This document shows positions 5,917-10,659 of a stretch of DNA of 10,659 nt, in pieces; position 1 is the first letter of the stretch; each line of letters opens with the position of its first letter. Where the stretch lies: assembly GCA_033810155.1 (NCBI GenBank), contig JAPXKJ010000038.1:1-10659 (forward strand), read 5' to 3'. Position numbers and translations under genes: made by a program. The notes below the pieces were generated by a model. It made no database searches. It saw nothing but the letters and a program-made list of their open reading frames with translations, and was not told the origin of the DNA. The DNA is from UBA3907 sp033810155 (GTDB lineage Bacteria; Bacillota; Sulfobacillia; Fermentithermobacillales; Fermentithermobacillaceae).

Positions 5917-7704
5917 ATGACCGTATTTGCACCTGGAAGGCTTGTATATGAATATGAAATAAAGCAGGGCGATTTCAGCGCCGTCGCTGAGGAAACTTCT
6001 AAATTGAAGAGGGCCTTGCTGAACGTAGGTTTCCCCGCTGACGCTACTCGATCCACATTAATCGTTTGCTACGAGCTATCTATGAATGTTGTGATCCACG
6101 CCGTCAAAGGTACTTGTAAGGTTCTATGGAAAGACGGAAGCCTAGATATAATCGTTGACGATGAAGGTCCGGGCATTTCTGATGTGGAATTGGCCATGAA
6201 AGAAGGCTACTCCACAGCTCCTGCAAATGTTCGGGAATTAGGGTATGGAGCAGGTATGGGATTGCCTAATGCTAGAGCATACTCAGACTCTATGCAGATA
6301 GACTCGGTACCAGGCAAAGGTACGCGTGTAGAGTGCAGGATACTCCCGGGCCCACAGGATATCGTTGGTCTGCCATATTTCCATTCGGTTAGACTAAGGA
6401 CGGAATTCTGCAAGGGTTGCACGAATTGCATAAAGGGATGTCCTACTGAGGCCATCCGAGTCAGAAATGGAAAAGCTTTCATTCTTGAGGACAGGTGTGT
6501 TGACTGTGGTGAGTGCATAAGACAGTGCCCTAATCATGCTAAGGTCGCAATTGCTGACGAGTGGAGCATCCTCAATAAGTTAGATTATAAAATAGCGTTA
6601 GTCGCACCTTCTTTCTATGGGCAGTTCTCAAGGGATATACCTCCTGGGAAAGTTAGAGCTGCTTTGTGCGTAGAAGGGGGATTCGACGAAGTATTCGATG
6701 TTGCAATTGCGGCAGATCTGGTTAGTTCAGTTACAAGAAAATATATTCAAACAAGGCCTGCCCCTAGACCCTTGATCTCTAGTGCCTGTCCTGCGGTCGT
6801 TAGGTTTGTTCAGGTCAAATATCCCTCTCTTATTAAAAACTTGATTCCATGTGAAGCTCCTATGGAAATTGCTGCGTGGTTAGCCAAAAGCAAAGCGCGT
6901 GCTGAACATCCAGAGAGAAGTCCTGCTGCCGTATTCATATCGCCTTGTCCTGCTAAGATCACTGCTGCGCGGCAACCTGTAGGTAGAAGCCGTTCTGTCG
7001 TTGACGGAGTCATATCCATGATAGACGCCTATGCCTGGGTCCGCCGACATGTTTCAAGCGTTACAGAAGAAAGGGAATTTCCCACGTCTACGGGGTACGG
7101 TATTGGGTGGGGAAGGTCAGGCGGAGAGATGATGGCTTCAGGACTCAAAGGCTTAGCTGTAGATGGCATCATGCAGGTTGCGTCGGTCCTTGAAGAAATT
7201 GAAAAGGGAGAACTCACGGATATTGATTTTATCGAGGCCCAAGCTTGCATAGGTGGTTGTGTGGGAGGAGCTCTTACAGTCTCCAACTCGTATGTGGCCA
7301 GAACACGGATTAGAGATATGGCCAATGCCTATATGGATCTACCTGTGAATCCAATACTGCGTGACGTTTCAGAAGATAATCCAGCCATATGGATGAATTT
7401 CGAGATTCGGCCACGTCCCATTTTCAAATTGGATGAAGATGTTGAAGAAGCTCAAAACAAACTACAACTCCTAGAAGAAGTTGAGTCCTCACTCCCAGGG
7501 TTAGATTGTGGAGCATGTGGTGCGCCTACATGCAGAGCCCTTGCGGAAGACATAGTTCTTGGAAGGGGCACGATTTGGGACTGCACTTTCAAGCTGAGAG
7601 AAAGGCTTGAGATCCTAGCCCAAGAGGTGAAAGATTTAGCAGGCAAAAAGCCTCCTGCAATGGGACAATCGAACGGGAATCGAATCAAGAAGGAAGAAAG
7701 CTAG
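5917..7704 (+). CDS. RsbW-type ATPase / ferredoxin / [FeFe]-hydrogenase sensor fusion
   Basis: 595-aa multidomain cytoplasmic protein; residues are numbered from the ATG at 5917. (a) Residues 10-140: GHKL ATPase of the anti-sigma/RsbW type, with N box E53-L-S-M-N57, G1 box D-D-E-G-P-G-I (81-87) and G2 box G-Y-G-A-G-M-G-L (109-116). (b) Residues 155-215: 2[4Fe-4S] ferredoxin, cysteines 165/168/171/175 and 194/197/200/204. (c) Residues about 225-480: [FeFe]-hydrogenase H-cluster domain with ligands Cys291 (S-S-A-C-P), Cys344 (S-P-C-P-A-K), Cys444 and Cys448 (A-C-I-G-G-C). (d) Residues 525-560: C-x2-C-x4-C-x16-C 4Fe-4S domain (531, 534, 539, 556). The proton-relay cysteine of catalytic enzymes is Ala290, and the Glu of M-P-C-x-x-K-x-x-E is also missing, as in putative sensory (HsfB/HydS-like) hydrogenases. 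The start is uncertain: ATG has GGAGGG 14 nt upstream; TTG at 5884 has no ribosome binding site. First gene of the hydrogenase operon. Confidence 0.88.
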   Translation: MTVFAPGRLVYEYEIKQGDFSAVAEETSKLKRALLNVGFPADATRSTLIVCYELSMNVVIHAVKGTCKVLWKDGSLDIIVDDEGPGISDVELAMKEGYSTAPANVRELGYGAGMGLPNARAYSDSMQIDSVPGKGTRVECRILPGPQDIVGLPYFHSVRLRTEFCKGCTNCIKGCPTEAIRVRNGKAFILEDRCVDCGECIRQCPNHAKVAIADEWSILNKLDYKIALVAPSFYGQFSRDIPPGKVRAALCVEGGFDEVFDVAIAADLVSSVTRKYIQTRPAPRPLISSACPAVVRFVQVKYPSLIKNLIPCEAPMEIAAWLAKSKARAEHPERSPAAVFISPCPAKITAARQPVGRSRSVVDGVISMIDAYAWVRRHVSSVTEEREFPTSTGYGIGWGRSGGEMMASGLKGLAVDGIMQVASVLEEIEKGELTDIDFIEAQACIGGCVGGALTVSNSYVARTRIRDMANAYMDLPVNPILRDVSEDNPAIWMNFEIRPRPIFKLDEDVEEAQNKLQLLEEVESSLPGLDCGACGAPTCRALAEDIVLGRGTIWDCTFKLRERLEILAQEVKDLAGKKPPAMGQSNGNRIKKEES

Positions 7705-7718
7705 AAAGGACAGATTCT

Positions 7719-8069
7719 ATGCTGGTAGAAGACTTAGTTTCCAAGTTTGACTTGCAGGTGAAATCCCTGCCAAAAGAAAGTCGCTTTAAAGAGGTAAAGG
7801 GCGGGTATGCCGGGGACGTATTGTCCCAAGTGATGGCGAGCGCAAAGCCAGGGTATGTTTGGGTTACCGTTCAAACCCATGAGAACATCGTTGCCATTGC
7901 AAGCCTTCTTGATTTGGCTTGCATCATTGTGTGCCAGCGAGGGTTGCCGGAGGAAACCTGCGAAAGGGCAAGGAGGGAGGGAGTCGGGGTTCTATGGACT
8001 GACTGTGGAGTTTTTGAGATGTCGGGCCTTTTGTATCAGACTTTTAGCGAGGCAGGTTTGAAAGTGTAA
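7719..8069 (+). CDS. Stand-alone DRTGG-domain protein
   Basis: A 116-aa soluble protein consisting of one DRTGG domain, a ligand-binding-like fold also found fused to phosphotransacetylase and CBS/HprK-type proteins. The core G-G-Y-A-G-D-V-L-S followed by V-M-A-S-A-K-P-G-Y-V-W-V-T-V-Q-T-H-E-N-I-V matches the family; residues 45-90 form the alternating strand/helix part. Its molecular function is not known. Short DRTGG proteins recur beside clostridial NAD-linked [FeFe]-hydrogenase operons, and here it sits 14 nt after the sensor gene, so cotranscription is likely. The ATG at 7719 has GAAAGGA (7704-7710) at 8 nt, overlapping the last base of the previous stop codon. A role as a small regulatory or nucleotide-sensing partner of the sensor ATPase is inference. 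Confidence 0.8.
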   Translation: MLVEDLVSKFDLQVKSLPKESRFKEVKGGYAGDVLSQVMASAKPGYVWVTVQTHENIVAIASLLDLACIIVCQRGLPEETCERARREGVGVLWTDCGVFEMSGLLYQTFSEAGLKV

Positions 8070-8156
8070 CAATCTTATGGTGAATTGAGGTTATACTATC
8101 CATGTAGTCCAGAAGGAGCAGATAGCAAAAATGGTCTTGAAGATGCAAGAAGTTGA

Positions 8157-8162
8157 GGGAGG
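8157..8162 (+). promoter_or_regulatory. Ribosome binding site deciding the hydC-like start
   Basis: GGGAGG, 7 nt before the ATG at 8170. The alternative in-frame ATG at 8131 has AAGGAG (8113-8118) at a long 12-nt spacing. Confidence 0.65.
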
Positions 8163-8169
8163 CGGAACA

Positions 8170-8694
8170 ATGTCCGACAAAACTGAGCACAAGTGTGATT
8201 GTGCACAAGCTTATCAGGATATCGATCGTGTTATTCAGACTAACAAAGGTAACAAAGGAGCCCTGGTTCAGGTGCTTCACTATGTACAGGAACGTCTTGG
8301 GTATGTACCCAAGGATGTCCAGGTACGAATTGCCGAAACCCTGGGAGTTTCTCTTTCGGAAGTCTATGGCGTTGTAACTTTCTATTCCTTGTTCAGAGAA
8401 AGGCCAAGAGGGAAGTATATTATATCTTCATGTCAGGGAACCGCTTGTTATGTTCGTGGAGCTCCAGAGGTTCTGAAGAGATTCGAAGAAGAATTGGGGA
8501 TAAGCGCCGGAGAATCTACAGATGATAACATGTTTACCGTTGAAGTTGTCAGATGCATAGGTGCTTGCGGTTTGGCGCCGGTTGTGACTGTTAATAGCGA
8601 TACGTATGGAAGGGTCAATCCTGACCAGGTTCCGGATATCTTGGATCTGTATAGAAAGAAAGATGCCGAGAGTGTAGGTGCGGCAGGTATATAA
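8170..8694 (+). CDS. hydC: NuoE/HydC-like [2Fe-2S] subunit of NAD-linked [FeFe]-hydrogenase
   Basis: 174-aa protein of the complex I 24-kDa (NuoE) family. An N-terminal helical bundle (about 12-75, with G-Y-V-P and G-V-V-T-F-Y-S-L-F) precedes a thioredoxin-fold domain that binds one [2Fe-2S] cluster through Cys88-x4-Cys93 (S-C-Q-G-T-A-C) and Cys129-x3-Cys133 (R-C-I-G-A-C-G). In HydABC/Hnd hydrogenases this subunit passes electrons between the flavoprotein subunit and the rest of the complex. It is separated from the DRTGG gene by 100 nt. A TATACT at 8092-8097 in that gap has no good -35. The first cluster motif has Tyr where many homologues have His after the second cysteine. A 187-aa form starting at 8131 is possible but less well supported by its ribosome binding site. 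Confidence 0.92.
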   Translation: MSDKTEHKCDCAQAYQDIDRVIQTNKGNKGALVQVLHYVQERLGYVPKDVQVRIAETLGVSLSEVYGVVTFYSLFRERPRGKYIISSCQGTACYVRGAPEVLKRFEEELGISAGESTDDNMFTVEVVRCIGACGLAPVVTVNSDTYGRVNPDQVPDILDLYRKKDAESVGAAGI

Positions 8695-8735
8695 GGGTAG
8701 GGTGAACAGGCTGTATAGTCTTTTGGCACATGGGC

Positions 8736-8740
8736 GGAGG
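8736..8740 (+). promoter_or_regulatory. Ribosome binding site deciding the ATPase gene start
   Basis: GGAGG, 8 nt before the GTG at 8749. It overlaps the upstream GTG at 8740, which rules that one out in practice. Confidence 0.7.
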
Positions 8741-8748
8741 TGCGTAAG

Positions 8749-9327
8749 GTGGTAGACTTATCCTTGCATTTGCTCGATTTGCTCCAAAACAGCGCGCACG
8801 CAGGAGCTCGAAATGTAGAGGTGCTGATAGTGGAGAATCTGGAACAGGATCTTTTGGAGGTTACTGTTTCAGATGACGGCAAAGGCATCACGTCTGATGA
8901 GATAGAACGGGTTCTAGATCCGTTTTACACTACATCCACGAAGAAAAAAGTGGGGTTGGGTCTGCCTCTTGTTGCTCAAGCGGCTATGATGGCGGGTGGG
9001 TCACTTCATATCGACAAGAGCGATATGAATGGAACTCGTGTAGTCGTGAAATATAGGCTCAATCATCCGGATAGGCAGCCCCTAGGAGACATAGTAGCCA
9101 CCCTCGTTTCATTTTCAGCAGGAAATCCTGAAGTACGTGTATTGTTTACGTATCGCGGGCCACAAGGCGAATACAGTCTAGATACAAACAGCATATGGGA
9201 TGATATCAGTGAGTATGGGCGAAACCAGATCATGTTTCTTTCAAAGTTTGAAGAAGAATTGACTGAAGGACTTAACTCAGCAGGATATCGTCCAGACAGA
9301 GGAGGTTTTGTCTTTGAAATCGATTGA
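8749..9327 (+). CDS. Stand-alone GHKL ATPase domain protein in hydrogenase operon
   Basis: A 192-aa protein with a histidine-kinase-type ATPase (HATPase_c) fold. N box L-L-Q-N14-S-A-H-A-G-A, G1 box D42-D-G-K-G-I, then D-P-F-Y-T-T-S-T-K-K-K and G2 box V-G-L-G-L (68-72), and a final G-T-R-V-V-V-K-Y-R-L strand at about 103-112. There is no dimerisation/phosphoacceptor domain, sensor domain or membrane segment, so it is not a complete histidine kinase. The C-terminal 80 residues are less familiar and may bind a partner. It lies between the NuoE-like and HndB-like genes and its end overlaps the latter by 14 nt, implying translational coupling with hydrogenase subunits. Such ATPases recur in clostridial hyd operons; their job is unknown. 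Start GTG 8749 is chosen by ribosome binding site spacing. Confidence 0.85.
   Translation: MVDLSLHLLDLLQNSAHAGARNVEVLIVENLEQDLLEVTVSDDGKGITSDEIERVLDPFYTTSTKKKVGLGLPLVAQAAMMAGGSLHIDKSDMNGTRVVVKYRLNHPDRQPLGDIVATLVSFSAGNPEVRVLFTYRGPQGEYSLDTNSIWDDISEYGRNQIMFLSKFEEELTEGLNSAGYRPDRGGFVFEID
9301..9305 (+). promoter_or_regulatory. Ribosome binding site deciding the hndB-like start
   Basis: GGAGG within the end of the ATPase gene, 8 nt before TTG 9314 and 2 nt before TTG 9308. TTG 9314 is therefore the better start. Confidence 0.6.
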
Positions 9328-9688
9328 AGAGCTCGAGCGGCTGAAGGACGAAACGCTTGAAGAAATTCGTCTTCGCTCATCATCTGGCGGTCCTAGGGTC
9401 GTTGTCGGAATGGGGACCTGCGGTATAGCATCAGGTGCCAGGGACACAATGCTTGCTATAATCGATGAACTCAGAAAGAGAAAGAAGCTCGATGTTACTG
9501 TAACCGAGACCGGTTGCATAGGCCTTTGCTCACAAGAACCCATCATCACAGTTGAGATTCCAGGTGAGCCGGAGGTAGTCTACGGAAAGGTCGATGCGAA
9601 CAAAGCCAGGCAGATCGTACTATCACACTTAATTAATCATCAACCCATAAACGAATGGGTCATTAACGTAGAGGAAATGTTGTCATAG
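9314..9688 (+). CDS. hndB: HndB-like thioredoxin-fold ferredoxin subunit
   Basis: 124-aa protein resembling the HndB subunit of NADP-reducing hydrogenase and other (2Fe-2S) thioredoxin-like ferredoxins. An N-terminal helix is followed by V-V-G-M-G-T-C36-G-I-A-S-G-A and later T-G-C68-I-G-L-C72-S-Q-E-P, then a final strand with V-V-Y-G-K-V. Only three cysteines are present, against four in the NuoE-like and HydB-like proteins beside it. The cluster may therefore have an unusual ligand or be absent. It probably acts as an accessory electron-transfer subunit of the encoded [FeFe]-hydrogenase. The TTG start at 9314 lies inside the preceding gene (14-nt overlap). The gene ends 15 nt before the flavoprotein gene, with a purine-rich GGAGAGGAGAGG between. 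Confidence 0.85.
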   Translation: MKSIEELERLKDETLEEIRLRSSSGGPRVVVGMGTCGIASGARDTMLAIIDELRKRKKLDVTVTETGCIGLCSQEPIITVEIPGEPEVVYGKVDANKARQIVLSHLINHQPINEWVINVEEMLS

Positions 9689-9703
9689 GAGAGGAGAGGC
9701 CTG

Positions 9704-10659
9704 ATGGATTTTTATAGGAGTCATATTCTTGTGTGTTCAGGTACCGGATGCCATGCATCGGGCAGTCTTGTCCTCAAGGAAGCCTTAGAAGCTGAGATAG
9801 CTCGCGTAGGACTGGATAAAGAGGTAAAGGTAATCGAGACCGGTTGTTTTGGTTTCTGCCGCTTGGGTCCTAACATGATGGTTTATCCTGAGGGAGTTTT
9901 CTATTGCCAGGTTCATGAGCAGGATGTTCCACAAATTGTGGAAGAGCACCTGTTAAAAGGACGCGTTGTTGAAAGGCTGCTTTACACAGAGCCTCAGACT
10001 GAAAAGTCCGTAGTGGATTTTGAAGATATTCCGTTTTTCCAGAAGCAGACCAGAATCGTATTGGAGGATTGCGGGGTAATCAACCCTGAGTCTATAAGAG
10101 AGTATATCGCCAGGGATGGGTACTTTGGTCTGGCTAAGGCCCTTCAGATGAAGCCCGAAGAAGTAATAGACACAATAAAGAAATCAGGGCTGAGAGGCCG
10201 CGGAGGCGCAGGGTTCCCGACAGGATTAAAGTGGGAGTTTGCCGCCAAGGCAGAGGGCTCTCCAAAATACATTGTCTGTAACGCCGACGAAGGAGACCCA
10301 GGTGCGTTCATGGATCGCTCCATTATTGAGGGAGATCCCCACCGGGTGCTCGAAGGGATTGCTATTGCCGGTTACGCCGCAGGTGCGTCTCAGGGCTATG
10401 TATATGTACGGGCAGAGTATCCACTTGCTGTAAGAAGGCTCTACAAAGCTATAGACGATGCCCATGAGATGGGTCTTCTTGGGAAGAATATTCTTAACTC
10501 AGGGTTTGATTTTGACATAGATCTTAGGTTGGGTGCCGGTGCTTTCGTTTGTGGTGAAGAGACTGCCCTTTTGAACTCTATGATGGGTAAAAGAGGAGAG
10601 CCTAGGCCCAGACCACCCTTCCCTGCCAACGAAGGGCTGTGGGGCAAACCCACCGTGAT
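9704..10659 (+). CDS. hydB: NuoF/HydB-like flavoprotein subunit, partial (3' end outside window)
   Basis: The frame is open from ATG 9704 to the window edge, giving 318 residues with no stop; the usual length is near 600. Residues 8-90 form a thioredoxin-like [2Fe-2S] domain (Cys11-x4-Cys16, Cys48-x3-Cys52). Residues 120 onward are the NuoF/51-kDa fold with the FMN/NADH loop G-L-R-G-R-G-G-A-G-F-P-T-G (162-174), then C-N-A-D-E-G-D-P-G-A-F (192-202) and G-A-G-A-F-V-C-G-E-E-T-A-L (278-290). This subunit oxidises or reduces NAD(P)H at FMN and is the proposed electron-bifurcation site in HydABC enzymes. The missing part should carry the 4Fe-4S ligands and possibly a C-terminal ferredoxin domain. 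The ribosome binding site GAGGAGAGG (9691-9699) lies 4 nt before the ATG. A HydA gene is expected next. Confidence 0.95.
   Translation, partial: MDFYRSHILVCSGTGCHASGSLVLKEALEAEIARVGLDKEVKVIETGCFGFCRLGPNMMVYPEGVFYCQVHEQDVPQIVEEHLLKGRVVERLLYTEPQTEKSVVDFEDIPFFQKQTRIVLEDCGVINPESIREYIARDGYFGLAKALQMKPEEVIDTIKKSGLRGRGGAGFPTGLKWEFAAKAEGSPKYIVCNADEGDPGAFMDRSIIEGDPHRVLEGIAIAGYAAGASQGYVYVRAEYPLAVRRLYKAIDDAHEMGLLGKNILNSGFDFDIDLRLGAGAFVCGEETALLNSMMGKRGEPRPRPPFPANEGLWGKPTV

Noticed and set aside
5917..7704. Calling the H-cluster protein the catalytic HydA subunit
   Set aside because: The L1 cysteine is alanine, the L2 glutamate is missing, and an ATPase is fused at the N-terminus. A separate HydA is expected after HydB beyond the window.
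8092..8097. TATACT before the NuoE-like gene as an internal promoter
   Set aside because: No acceptable -35 sequence at 15-19 nt upstream, so it was not called as a promoter.
1..10659. CRISPR arrays, tRNA or rRNA genes, phage or plasmid genes
   Set aside because: No regularly spaced repeats, cloverleaf-like sequences, integrases or replication genes were seen on either strand.

Overview
The window looks like chromosomal DNA of an anaerobic, hydrogen-metabolising bacterium, most likely a member of the Bacillota (Clostridia-like). The evidence is strong Shine-Dalgarno sequences, frequent GTG and TTG starts, a moderate base composition, and a trimeric or tetrameric NAD-linked [FeFe]-hydrogenase operon preceded by signalling-type genes. 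The assignment is an inference from gene content, not from a marker gene.

The left part (1-5431) is a mixed housekeeping region. On the plus strand are an OsmC-family peroxide-defence protein and an ArsC/Spx-like thioredoxin-fold protein, separated by a nearly perfect 70-nt hairpin that looks like a dispersed repeat. A terminator-like hairpin then separates them from convergent pdxS (PLP synthase lyase subunit, minus strand), which has no pdxT beside it. Divergent from pdxS is a small membrane protein resembling the S component of an ECF vitamin transporter. It converges on a MATE-family efflux pump (minus). Divergent from the pump is a 386-aa protein of the bacterial archaeo-eukaryotic release-factor-like (baeRF) group, followed by a strong hairpin.

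About 490 bases without a credible gene (5432-5916) lead into the right part, a plus-strand hydrogenase operon that runs off the window. The order is: (1) a fusion of an RsbW-type ATPase, a 2[4Fe-4S] ferredoxin, an [FeFe]-hydrogenase H-cluster domain and a C-terminal 4Fe-4S domain; (2) a stand-alone DRTGG-domain protein; (3) a NuoE/HydC-like [2Fe-2S] subunit; (4) a stand-alone histidine-kinase-type ATPase domain; (5) an HndB-like thioredoxin-fold ferredoxin; (6) the N-terminal 318 residues of a NuoF/HydB-like flavoprotein. The catalytic HydA subunit would be expected just past the window end.

Interpretation: genes 3, 5 and 6 are the NAD(P)H and ferredoxin electron-transfer part of a soluble [FeFe]-hydrogenase (HydABC/Hnd type). 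Genes 1, 2 and 4 look like a co-transcribed sensory module. Gene 1 keeps all H-cluster ligand cysteines but has alanine where catalytic enzymes have the proton-relay cysteine. It is therefore more likely an H2 or redox sensor that controls its own fused ATPase domain than a production hydrogenase. This fused sensor is the most interesting item in the window.
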